From Candidatus Sulfuritelmatomonas gaucii (lineage in GTDB: Bacteria > Acidobacteriota > Terriglobia > Terriglobales > Acidobacteriaceae), in NCBI GenBank assembly GCA_900290245.1, contig OKRB01000068.1, forward strand, positions 25,134 to 89,133: 64,000 nucleotides of DNA. The letters are read 5' to 3'. The position numbers and the translations under genes are program-made. Of the stretch, positions 45,002 to 52,735 are shown piece after piece (within the stretch, counting starts at the first letter, position 1; each line of letters starts with the position of its first letter). The notes below the pieces were generated by a model that saw only the letters and a program-made list of their open reading frames with translations, ran no database searches and had not been told where the DNA came from.

Positions 45002-45845
45002 CTCAATCTTGATCACTCGTAGTACAACCGGTTGTTGCGTCCCCCGGTTCCCAGGGGCGAACCTGCAGCTTTCGCTGCCGCTCCTTCCTCGGGCTGCACC
45101 GGCATGAGGATTTCAGGCTTTCGCCGTCCACTCTCGATTCCGGCACGACCGGTGGCCAACTTCCCCGGCTCGGATCGGCGTTCTATCATCTAGCTCGACC
45201 GGTGGCAAAAACCTCCGACTTGCGCCGGCTGTCCCGCTCTTCCGATCGACCTTCGGCTAACCTTCCAGCTTTCGCTGGCGTCCCTCCTCGGGCAAGGCTG
45301 GCGACCACTTCCGATTCACACCTGGCGCTGATCCTTCAACTCGGCTGGTTGAATGGCTTCCGATTCTCACCGGCTGCCATCCGCAGCTTTCAGCTTGCGC
45401 CGTCTGCTGCTGCAACCTCCAGCTCGCACTGGCTGTTGCCCCTTTTGCCAAACCGTCGGCGAACTACCGACTCGCATCGGCTGTTCACCTCCGGCTTCAC
45501 CAGCTTCCACGCCATATGGCTTGCGCCGCATGACGTTTCCCCCGGCTGGGCCTTTGATGCACCCCTTGCTTCAACCGAACCTTGCATCGCCAGCTGAGCC
45601 GTCGATGAGTATTCCGTATCCGCCGGTTCGTGCACCCTCCGGATCTGCCAGCTAAACTCCTGCCGACTTGCGTCGGCTCTTGTCACTTCTGGCGCGGCCA
45701 GCGATCCCTCTGCGGCTTTCGCCTCAGGTTTCACCCTCTGGCTGGGCTGGCGGTGATTTTCCGGTTCTCACCGGCTTTTCGTTTCACCAACCGTTCCGGC
45801 AATCAACTCCCAATGCCCTACTGGGTCATCAGTTGAAGAGACATT
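44966..45845 (-). ncRNA. Candidate large structured noncoding RNA built of repeated GNRA hairpins
   Basis: No plausible protein gene occupies this stretch. Read on the minus strand, it contains at least 13 short hairpins with GNRA tetraloops. Plus-strand positions (loop on the minus strand): 45065-45078 GAAA, 45116-45125 GAAA, 45215-45228 GCAA, 45265-45278 GAAA, 45311-45325 GUGA, 45360-45373 GAGA, 45391-45402 GCAA, 45419-45432 GCGA, 45467-45480 GCGA, 45518-45527 GCAA, 45662-45677 GCAA, 45714-45723 GAAA, 45761-45774 GAGA. Most starts are 46-52 nt apart. The usual core is CCGGY-GNRA-RYYGG, preceded by ACAGC and followed by AGG or AAG with outer pairing such as GAAC/GUUC. Stems vary with compensation. 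A longer stem near the 5' end pairs UCAACU with AGUUGA. The 5' end is only approximate. I cannot assign it to GOLLD, ROOL, OLE, HEARO, RNase P, tmRNA or a group II intron. Confidence 0.8.
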
Positions 45846-46064
45846 ACGTCCGTTCAATCTGTGGATGCAAGTGCAAAAAAGAATTAAATTTGTGGATTTC
45901 ACCAAGGTTGGTGCAGACATGAGCCATTTGTGAATGCGCACAAAGATTTTGAACGAATACGCGCTCGGCTCGCGGCGATTCACGTTTGCGCGCAATGTGT
46001 TTTGTCTCACATTTTGCACACAATCTGCGCGAAATTCACAGCGCTCGGCTGGCTAAGCGGTGGC

Positions 46065-47972
46065 TTATTTCATCGGCTGCGCGTTGGCGGCAGTGAGCGC
46101 GATCGAGTTCGCGCCCGCGTGGAGAGTGATGGCCTGGCTCCACATTAACGGCTGGCCGTTGACCAGTGCGGAGATCATCAGGTAGTAAGTACCGGGCGGA
46201 ACACCGGGGAGAGTCCCATTGCCGCTGGTGTCAGCGCGGACGGCCGATGCTGCGTTGGAGTTGATTGCGGCGAGAATATTCTGGCAGTTCGCGGTGTGCG
46301 GCTGGGGCGCACATGTGAGGGCGACAAAGGCAAACGGCGACACGCCGGCCGGCACGGTGACGCCGCCCTGGGCAAGCGCATCGGCGTAGCTTGAGCGCAA
46401 CAGCACGTAGGGGCGATTGGCGAGCGGATTGGGCGAGCTGGGGAATCCCGAGACAACGGAGAGCGCTGCGTTGCCGAGAGGCTTATCGGGAGTGAAGAGG
46501 CCTGCGGATGGAGTTGCAAGCGCAGTGGCGCCGCCGGCGGAGGGGATCTCCTTGGCCGGAGTGAGCACCGCGAGGTTGCATGTGCGCTCCATGGGCGCGA
46601 AGGTGAAGTCATCGTTGTCGTCCTGGCCGGTGATCATGCGGCCGTGGACCTGGTAGGGACCAGAGCCGGGATCGAGCGAGCCGTCGGCGCGGAAAGCGAT
46701 CGTGAGCGGGTGGTCCGGTGTGGCGATATTGACGACTGCTTTTGTTCCGTCGGCGATGACGGTATAGGGGTACGCTCGCGCTGCATCCGGGCCGCAGCCG
46801 AGAATCGCGGATTCAGGGAAGAACTGCACGCTGAAACCGGTGGACGCAGAGGCGAAGACGCCGTGCATGCGGATGCCGGCCGGCGTGGGCGGGCCCTGGT
46901 CGCCGCCGAACGCGTTCTTGAGCAGATTCGTCTCCATGGTCTCGACGCCGACGCCCGCGCCCTTCGAAGTGAGGTTGATGGCGGGGCAGGTGGCGCGGCG
47001 GGGCACGAAGGTGGTCTGCGGAGCAGTGTAGGTGCCGGGTACGTAGGTGCTCTGGGTGGTGGTGTGAGAATCGACGGTGCCGTCATTGTAGTTTTGGGAG
47101 TAAGTGGTGGTTTCCTTGTTCTCGATATGGCCAGCCGACATGCCGCCGCCGACGGAGCCCCCGGGGACCACGCCGTCGATGGTGACCGGGCCGAGCGGGC
47201 CGGTGATGGTGCCGTCCATGTGCACAGTAAGCACGAGTTGCTTGGGGGTGGTGTGAAGGGTGAGCGTGGCGCGGTTGTTGGCGAGGCTGAGTGAGTAGGT
47301 TTCTTCGTTCGGCGAGAGGAAGGAACAGTTGACGAGAACACCGTCGGTTGTGAAGTCGAGACGCCAGTTGCCGGCGCCCTGAAAGACTCCGGCCATGTTC
47401 GGGCCCGCATCGGGGCCGGTGTCGGCAGGTTTGGCGCCGGCAAGGCTGGAGAGAGTGGAGCTGATCATTCCTGTGAACATGCCAAGCAGGCCGTTGCCGG
47501 TGCAGGTTGATGGCAGGCGATCGGAGGAGACACAGCGGCGCATGGCTCGCTCCTCTGGATCTTTGGGCGGCGGCAGCGCGCCGTAGGAGACGCCGGCGGA
47601 TTGCGCGGGTGCGGCGGCGGGGGCGGGTGCGTTGTTGTATTTGGGTGTTTGCGCGTCGATGAGCGCCTGCTGCTTCTTCTGAAAGGCTTGCTGTGCGGCG
47701 AGCTCCTGCGCGGTGGGCTGCTTGCACGTGGGCAGCAGTTTCTTGAGCGCGCCGCGGGTCATGTAGGTGTAGGTGTTCATGCCGGAAGGGGTGAGGTGAT
47801 CGGGGTGCGCGACCATGCAGGTGGAGGTGTCTGAGGTGTCGCGGATGTTGCAGTTCTCAACGTAGATGCGTTCGCCGTTGCAGAGGTAGGTGACGTTGAG
47901 CTTGATGTCCTGCGCGACGGCAAGCGTGGACGCGAGAAGGGTGACGGCAAGTGCATGGAGGCGGAGGCGCAT
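46065..47972 (-). CDS. Large exported protein of unknown function
   Basis: 635 residues from ATG 47972 with AGGAG 6 nt upstream. Signal peptide (LHALAVTLLASTLAVAQ). Near the N-terminus is a short Cys-containing module (VTYLCNGERIYVENCNIRDT), then a Gln/Ala-rich linker, a paired beta-sandwich-like region (GVFQGAGNWRLDFTTDGVLV and VFASASTGFSVQFFPESAIL, which look like two copies of one domain) and a C-terminal carboxypeptidase-regulatory-like fold (LPGVPPGTYYLMISALVNGQ). No named family. It lies directly upstream of the large RNA on the same strand. Confidence 0.75.
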   Translation of the reverse strand: MRLRLHALAVTLLASTLAVAQDIKLNVTYLCNGERIYVENCNIRDTSDTSTCMVAHPDHLTPSGMNTYTYMTRGALKKLLPTCKQPTAQELAAQQAFQKKQQALIDAQTPKYNNAPAPAAAPAQSAGVSYGALPPPKDPEERAMRRCVSSDRLPSTCTGNGLLGMFTGMISSTLSSLAGAKPADTGPDAGPNMAGVFQGAGNWRLDFTTDGVLVNCSFLSPNEETYSLSLANNRATLTLHTTPKQLVLTVHMDGTITGPLGPVTIDGVVPGGSVGGGMSAGHIENKETTTYSQNYNDGTVDSHTTTQSTYVPGTYTAPQTTFVPRRATCPAINLTSKGAGVGVETMETNLLKNAFGGDQGPPTPAGIRMHGVFASASTGFSVQFFPESAILGCGPDAARAYPYTVIADGTKAVVNIATPDHPLTIAFRADGSLDPGSGPYQVHGRMITGQDDNDDFTFAPMERTCNLAVLTPAKEIPSAGGATALATPSAGLFTPDKPLGNAALSVVSGFPSSPNPLANRPYVLLRSSYADALAQGGVTVPAGVSPFAFVALTCAPQPHTANCQNILAAINSNAASAVRADTSGNGTLPGVPPGTYYLMISALVNGQPLMWSQAITLHAGANSIALTAANAQPMK

Positions 47973-48195
47973 GACGATCTCCTGTGGCGCATTAGGCCCG
48001 GTGCTGCGATTTCAAGATCGATGGCCGCGCTTGGGGGGATGCCGCGGGAGGGGAAGCGGCGAGGTACGCCACCGTGACTGGTAGTGTAGCGCAGAGTTGA
48101 GTGAATCAGGAAGGATGAGCGCGTGTGCGCGGATGCGCGCACTGCTTTTGGTTCAGGTTTCAGGCCTGGAGGCTATAAAGCGCCTCAAATCATCG

Positions 48196-48348
48196 CAAAT
48201 GTTCGCTCAGATGGTGCGTTCACCCCCTCAAATGTTCGCTTAAGTGGTTACATTTGGGGCCAAAATGTAACCACCAGAGGTTGCATTTTTACGACGCAAT
48301 AACCTTCCCAGGTTCCGTCTTATTCGATTTGTAACCATCTGAGGTTAC
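48196..48348. promoter_or_regulatory. Cluster of direct repeats and GTAACC-N6-GGTTAC dyads
   Basis: CAAATGTTCGCTCAGATGG (48196-48214) recurs as CAAATGTTCGCTTAAGTGG (48229-48247). TGGTTACATTT (48245-48255) pairs exactly with AAATGTAACCA (48263-48273). GTAACC-N6-GGTTGC (48267-48284) and GTAACC-N6-GGTTAC (48331-48348) are 64 bp apart. It lies 220-380 bp upstream of the large exported-protein gene. The layout suggests regulator binding sites. No regulator is known. Confidence 0.45.
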
Positions 48349-48633
48349 GAATTAGAGCAAAGCTAACCGTGTAATTTCGCGAAAGAGGCCTTAAATGCAT
48401 TTTTTGGCATTTAAAACGCGGTTTTGAGCCTCATTTTGACGCGTTTTTGCCCGTTTTTGCGCTCAGATGCCATGGGTCTTTCGCCCGCTGAAGCGGGCTG
48501 GGGCGCGAAACTCGCTTGAACACCCCAGTCTTGCGACTGGGGCTATCCATCTGCCGCCAGCGTTGCGGGCTTGGCGCGGGTCAGGACCCCCGGGATGGCG
48601 CACTTGGTTTGAGGAGGGTGTGGACTGGACAAT

Positions 48634-48680
48634 ACCCCGCCCTAGCCGCAAAAACAAAGGCGCGGCGAGGTGGGGCACCC
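48634..48680. repeat. Palindromic repeat, family B
   Basis: CCCCGCCCTAGCCGC, loop AAAAACAAAGGC, GCGGCGAGGTGGGGCACCC, near the 3' end of the DUF3303 gene. Confidence 0.75.
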
Positions 48681-48742
48681 TGGTTTCAGGTGGTGGCGGA
48701 ATTGGATTCCCCTGCCCTAGTGGAGCTGGATGGGGCTCGAGG

Positions 48743-49021
48743 TTATTTGCCGTAGACCTTCTTCGCAGCGGCTCCGGCTTCGGCGTCCTCAATGACGGGA
48801 TAGATTTCCATCTCCAGGACGTCTGCCCACTCGGCCGCGTGCTGGGCAACAGCGGTCAGGTCCTTCGCTTCGATGAGATGCCAGCCAAGAATTGACCCTG
48901 GAACGTGCCAGCGGCCTAATGTTTTGGCACCGGCGGGCAATGGGCCGCCCGTCTTCAGGAACTGTTCAAGCGCAGTCTTGTACTTACCAGGGACAGTCTT
49001 CCACACGACCATAACTTTCAT
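48743..49021 (-). CDS. DUF3303 family protein
   Basis: 92 residues from ATG 49021 with AGGAGGAG upstream. Sequence MKVMVVWKTVPGKYKTALEQ followed by LKTGGPLPAGAKTLGRWHVP and WADVLEMEIYPVIEDAEAG matches the DUF3303 dimeric ferredoxin-like family, small cytoplasmic proteins of unknown function. Single gene flanked by repeats. Confidence 0.85.
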   Translation of the reverse strand: MKVMVVWKTVPGKYKTALEQFLKTGGPLPAGAKTLGRWHVPGSILGWHLIEAKDLTAVAQHAAEWADVLEMEIYPVIEDAEAGAAAKKVYGK

Positions 49022-49527
49022 GATTTCTCCTCCTCGGGGAATGTTTGATTGTTGAAATTGCCTGACCCGTGAGGCTCAACTTGGGCCAAGGGGAGCGGGC
49101 TTTAGGCTATACCTCGTGAGGCGAAAACAGTGAACTATATTCGGTCGGAGTCGTAGGGGAAGAGAAACGCGGTGGCGTGGTGGTAGGGCCCGGGTCAAAA
49201 CGGGATCTCTGAACACAAAACGGAGAGACGCTCCAGCCACTTAATTTTATCGGGTGAGAATTGCCTCTCCTTCGCGTGCTTTACCCAAGTTTCGACATGG
49301 CCCTCCATCTTCGACTTTGGCTCCGCGGTCTTAAGAGCGTCGTATTCGGCCGATAGCAGGCGTCCTTCACCAGCATTTGCTTAATGCCGCGGATGCCCTA
49401 GCGAGCGCGTTCTTCGTTCTCGATGAGGGCGAAGCGGGCCCGGTTTGGCCGGAAGATCGTATCATGACCCAGACAGAGGGGCCGGTTGGCGGGACGGGTC
49501 TGGCCGTCCTGGCGAAGGGAGGCGGAT
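49022..49527. other. Intergenic region with an alaC fragment
   Basis: About 500 bp. Apart from the truncated alaC-like fragment at 49360-49450, no gene is evident. Confidence 0.5.
49360..49450 (-). pseudogene. Fragment of the alaC 3' end
   Basis: About 90 bp very similar to 51425-51515, the last 30 codons of the aminotransferase at 51413. The minus frame still reads RFALIENEER-like sequence, but in-frame changes and the absence of everything else make it a remnant. A second, shorter echo (CTCGATGAGGGCG followed by GTGGTTGTCGCCGTG) lies at 50181-50212. Confidence 0.75.
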
Positions 49528-50088
49528 GTGGACCTCGCGAAGATTTTGGCGGGCGCAGCATCGGCTGCGGTCGTGATCCTGTTTCTGCCGGCAACAGTCC
49601 CGGCGCGGGGAACGCAAGACACGAATGTGCCGAAGATGGCGGTTTTGCACGCCACCATCACGATCACCGGCGGCTTGACATTCACCGGGGCCTATGACGA
49701 TCGCCTGACAGTCGGCACGTGTGCCGACATCGCGAAGGGCGGAACACACGGGCCTGACAGCGATGGCGATGCGATGTTCTATGTGCCGGTGCCACTGGAC
49801 AATACCGGCGGCGACGGTGGGCCGGTGGGCGGCGGCCACACCTTTACGACCGATGTTGCGGCCTCGCCTTATCACGGCCCGGGCACATACACGGGCTCCG
49901 GCTTGACCGCGACACAGATGGATGTGGACACTCCACCAGGTTCCCAGGACACTCATATCTTCGCGTTCCCAACCAGCGTGGGAACGATGATCGTCAACCC
50001 CGACGCTTCGGGCTCGTTCAAGTTCGAAGGTTTGCAAGATCCAGGCAGCGTCACGATCTCTGGCCAGGTCAGCTGGACTTGCTCGTAG
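49528..50088 (+). CDS. Exported protein of unknown function
   Basis: 186 residues from GTG 49528, preceded by GGGAGG 5 nt upstream. Hydrophobic signal (ILAGAASAAVVILFLPATVP). The mature part is Gly/Thr/Asp-rich and beta-predicted (ATITITGGLTFTGAYDDRLT, SGSFKFEGLQDPGSVTISGQ), ending VSWTCS. No family recognised. It is enclosed by the two alaC-derived echoes, so it may have been inserted with them. Confidence 0.65.
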   Translation: MDLAKILAGAASAAVVILFLPATVPARGTQDTNVPKMAVLHATITITGGLTFTGAYDDRLTVGTCADIAKGGTHGPDSDGDAMFYVPVPLDNTGGDGGPVGGGHTFTTDVAASPYHGPGTYTGSGLTATQMDVDTPPGSQDTHIFAFPTSVGTMIVNPDASGSFKFEGLQDPGSVTISGQVSWTCS

Positions 50089-50091
50089 ATC

Positions 50092-50135
50092 AGCGGTCAG
50101 GGATCAGGGGTCGGGGATCAGGGATCGCGAGTCAA
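50092..50135. repeat. Heptamer tract (ATCAGGG type)
   Basis: GGTCAGGGATCAGGGGTCGG and following: five or six ATCAGGG/GTCGGGG heptamers right after the exported-protein gene. Confidence 0.8.
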
Positions 50136-50220
50136 TCCCACCCTGACCGAGCCAGGATGGGGTACTCGGCGTCGGTCGTACTCGATGAGGGCGTGGGCGT
50201 GGTTGTCGCCGTGATAGGAA

Positions 50221-50257
50221 AGACAACCGCAGATCCTTCGCTCCGCTCAGGATGACA
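50221..50257. repeat. Palindromic repeat, family A (short form)
   Basis: ACAACCGCAGATCCTTCGCT and CCGCTCAGGATGACA with almost no central dyad. The minimal version of the family. Confidence 0.75.
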
Positions 50258-50280
50258 TTTGCAGGGAGGGTTAGATCTGG

Positions 50281-50460
50281 CTACCGCTTGCGGCGGCGGA
50301 AGCGCACCAGGTTTGCTGCGAATGCGGCTCCGCCTGCTACCAGGGCCAGCAAGACGGTGGGGTCTTCGGGTGAATCGGTGCAGCCGGTCTGGGCCCACAG
50401 CGGGGCCGCAACGGTGAACAGAGTTGCGACTCCTATCAGTACGAATATTTGCTTTCTCAT
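50281..50460 (-). CDS. PExPT-CTERM-like mini-protein
   Basis: 59 residues from ATG 50460 with GGAGG upstream. Two hydrophobic segments: a signal peptide (IFVLIGVATLFTVAAPLWAQ) and a C-terminal anchor (VLLALVAGGAAFAANLV) followed by RFRRRKR. Between them TGCTDSPEDPT carries the PExPT sorting motif. This is the tripartite PEP-CTERM-like signal recognised by an exosortase, leaving a mature peptide of only about ten residues, so it may be a decoy, a pilot or a lipoprotein-like anchor. No exosortase is in the window. Confidence 0.75.
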   Translation of the reverse strand: MRKQIFVLIGVATLFTVAAPLWAQTGCTDSPEDPTVLLALVAGGAAFAANLVRFRRRKR

Positions 50461-50652
50461 CACTGGCCTCCGCGAGGGTTCTTTGCAAAATTGATTCGTG
50501 AAAATCGAAGTCAACTTCAGGCGGGCGTTTGGATCATCCAGCCATCAAATAACAACCCCCACCTAACACCCCAACATAACAGCCCCACCAAGGATCGTGA
50601 CCTCTAACAGCCCGCACCAAGAATCACGGCCGTTAACAACCTGCGCCTGGGA

Positions 50653-50947
50653 TCAGGGGCGGGTGCCAATTGTGCCGTTCTTTACGGCGACCGACAGCGG
50701 AGCTGAAAGCGGTGCAGAGGTGGGGAGCGGCGCGCTTAGCTCTTCGTCCGCAGTCTCCGGCTCGTCCGGCTTGCTGCTTGCGAGCCACTCGTCCAGTTCG
50801 GAGATGAGCGCGTACACCGTGGCCCGGCATGCGCCGCACAGGGAGTCCGCGGTGCCTTTCCCAGCGCTCGACGGTGCGCCGGTCGCGGCCGAGATACGCT
50901 GCAATCTCTTTCCAGCCGTTCAGGATGTCCTTATTGACCTGGCTCAC
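50653..50947 (-). pseudogene. Frameshifted HTH (Xre/MerR-like) protein
   Basis: Start ATG 50947: ILNGWKEIAAYLGRDRRTVE with WERHRGLPVRRMPGHG, the winged-helix DNA-binding start of a common acidobacterial regulator type. The expected continuation (TVYALISELDEWLASSKPDE) lies in the next reading frame, with a +1 shift near 50836. The uncorrected frame runs to 50633 through unrelated sequence. So the gene is broken, has a sequencing error or uses frameshifting. The corrected product would end at 50653. Confidence 0.7.
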
Positions 50948-51412
50948 AGCGACCCTTGGCGTTCAGATGCGAGTAGTAGTAAGTGCGCGGGAAGAAGCCG
51001 CGCTTTAATCAATGCCCTTGCCGGTGAAATCCGTGGCGACCACGCCGCTCCCTGACAAGGTCCCTTGGCTTTAGACATCAGGTGCCTGAAAGAGGGAGGG
51101 ACAACTTTATTATGAAGCATTGTTGGCCAAGGGGGCAGGGCCGCGGGAGGCCTGCCGGTCGATATGCGGCGGAGAGGGACCCCGTGTTTGTGGGGTCGGG
51201 ATGAGGGTTTCTCGTTTTCGTGCAGCGTTGAAAGGGGGAAGAGACAAACGCAGATCCTTCGCTCGATTTAGCGCGGCAAGCGCGCCTAATCGAACTCAGG
51301 ATGACAACTGAAGAGAGGGCCCCGGAGCGGATTTCGTAAGCGTGCGGAGTTGGGGTGCCCGAAGCTTCGCTCTTGAGGCCCAGGAAGCAAGAACGTAAGC
51401 TTCGGTTCAAGC
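50948..51412. other. Intergenic region with a family A repeat
   Basis: About 465 bp. It holds a family A element at 51241-51306. No gene seen. Open frames here are shadows. Confidence 0.5.
51241..51306. repeat. Palindromic repeat, family A
   Basis: ACAAACGCAGATCCTTCGCT, then the imperfect dyad GATTTAGCGC ... GCGCCTAATC, then GAACTCAGGATGACAAC. Confidence 0.75.
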
Positions 51413-52600
51413 TCAGGCGGGGACGACGCCTTTGGCCAGCATTTGCTTGATGCCGCGGAGGGCCTGGCGGGTGCGTTCTTCGTTCTCGATGAGGGCGAAG
51501 CGGACGTGGTTGTCGCCGTGGTCGCCGAAGCCGATGCCGGGACTGACGGCGGTTTTGGCGTCGGTGAGCAGGAGCTTGGAAAACTCGAGCGACTTGAGTT
51601 CGCGGTAGGTTTCGGGGATCTGCGCCCAGACGAACATGGTGGCGCGGGGTTTGACGACGGGCCAGCCGAGCTTGTTGAGGCCGTCGACGAGGACGTCGCG
51701 GCGGCGGCGGTAGGTGTCGCAGATCTGACCGACACAATCCTGCGGGCCTTCGAGCGCGGCGATGGCGGCGACCTGGATGGGCGTGAAGGTTCCGTAGTCG
51801 AAGTAGCTTTTGAGGCGGGCGAGAGCGGTGACGAGGCGCTGGTTGCCGACCATGAATCCGATGCGCCAGCCGGGCATGTTGTAGGACTTGGAGAGCGTGA
51901 AGAATTCTACGGCGACGTCTTTGGCGCCGGGGACCTGCATGACAGAGGGAGGGCGGTAGCCGTCGAAGGCAATGTCGGCGTAGGCGAGGTCCTGGATGAG
52001 ATAGAAGCCGTGCTCGCGGGCGAGCGCGACGAGGCGCGCAAGGAATGGGAGGTCGACGCACTCGGTGGTGGGGTTCGAGGGGAAGTTGACGATGAGAGCC
52101 TTGGGGCGCGGCGTCATGCGCGGGATGAGCTCTTCGAGCTGGGCGAGAAAGCTTTCCTGGTTGTGAACGGGGACGCTGACGATGTGCGCGCCGGCGATGA
52201 CGGGGCCATAGATGTGGATGGGATAGCTGGGGTTGGGAACGAGCACGGTGTCGCGTGAATCGAGGATGGCGAGACAGAGATGGGCGATGCCTTCCTTGGA
52301 GCCGATGGTGACGATGGCCTCGGACTCGGGATCGAGTGAGACGCCGTAGCGCGACTGGTACCAGTTGCAGATGGCCTTACGCAGGCGGGGCAGGCCGCGC
52401 GAGACGGAGTAGCGATGCGTGGGCGGCTTGAGCACAGCTTCGATGAGCTTGTCGACGATGTGCTTGGGAGTGGCGCCGTCGGGATTGCCCATGCCGAAGT
52501 CGATGATGTCTTCACCACGACGGCGAGCGGCCATCTTCATTTCGGCGGTGATGTTGAAGACGTAAGCGGGAAGACGCTGAATGCGGGAAAACTCTTCCAT
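51413..52600 (-). CDS. alaC: Class I/II aminotransferase, AlaC-type
   Basis: 395 residues. PLP fold type I: IDFGMGNPDGATPKHIVDKL, NFPSNPTTECVDLPFL, the Schiff-base Lys in FTLSKSYNMPGWRIGF (near residue 234) and the late VSPGIGFGDHGDNHVRFALI with the substrate-binding Arg. The sequence fits the AlaC alanine transaminase group, which makes alanine from pyruvate and glutamate. A leader peptide rich in Ala precedes it. A duplicated fragment of its 3' end occurs at 49360. Confidence 0.93.
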   Translation of the reverse strand: MEEFSRIQRLPAYVFNITAEMKMAARRRGEDIIDFGMGNPDGATPKHIVDKLIEAVLKPPTHRYSVSRGLPRLRKAICNWYQSRYGVSLDPESEAIVTIGSKEGIAHLCLAILDSRDTVLVPNPSYPIHIYGPVIAGAHIVSVPVHNQESFLAQLEELIPRMTPRPKALIVNFPSNPTTECVDLPFLARLVALAREHGFYLIQDLAYADIAFDGYRPPSVMQVPGAKDVAVEFFTLSKSYNMPGWRIGFMVGNQRLVTALARLKSYFDYGTFTPIQVAAIAALEGPQDCVGQICDTYRRRRDVLVDGLNKLGWPVVKPRATMFVWAQIPETYRELKSLEFSKLLLTDAKTAVSPGIGFGDHGDNHVRFALIENEERTRQALRGIKQMLAKGVVPA

Positions 52601-52616
52601 GGTGACTCCAGTGTAA

Positions 52617-52650
52617 AGGCAGGGATTAGGGACCAGGGAACAGGGATTAG
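52617..52650. repeat. Heptamer tract (AGGGATT/AGGGACC type)
   Basis: GGCAGGGATTAGGGACCAGG and following, 16-50 bp upstream of the alaC start codon, within its leader. Confidence 0.8.
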
Positions 52651-52735
52651 AAAGCCGAACCCGTGGCCCCGACGCCTTAGCCGTGAGCTGTGAACTACGA
52701 ACTTTGAACTGAATTTGGGATGAGGTGAAGCGGAG

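Larger units (their letters stand above)
47973..48742. other. Intergenic region with operator-like dyads and repeats
   Basis: About 770 bp without a gene. It holds direct and inverted repeats (48196-48348), a GCCCGCT-GA-AGCGGGC hairpin (near 48486-48501), a CCCCAGT...ACTGGGG hairpin (near 48527-48543) and a family B element (48634-48680). Confidence 0.6.

Noticed and set aside
45390..45734. Minus-strand open frame of 114 codons within the RNA region
   Set aside because: Its sequence is the translated hairpin array. The 46-52 nt period is not a multiple of 3, and stems, not codons, are conserved.
45065..45774. CRISPR array
   Set aside because: Repeats are degenerate, stems vary with compensation, there are no identical repeats with unique spacers and no cas gene is nearby.
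51443..52258. 271-codon plus frame opposite alaC
   Set aside because: Shadow caused by high GC in third codon positions of alaC.
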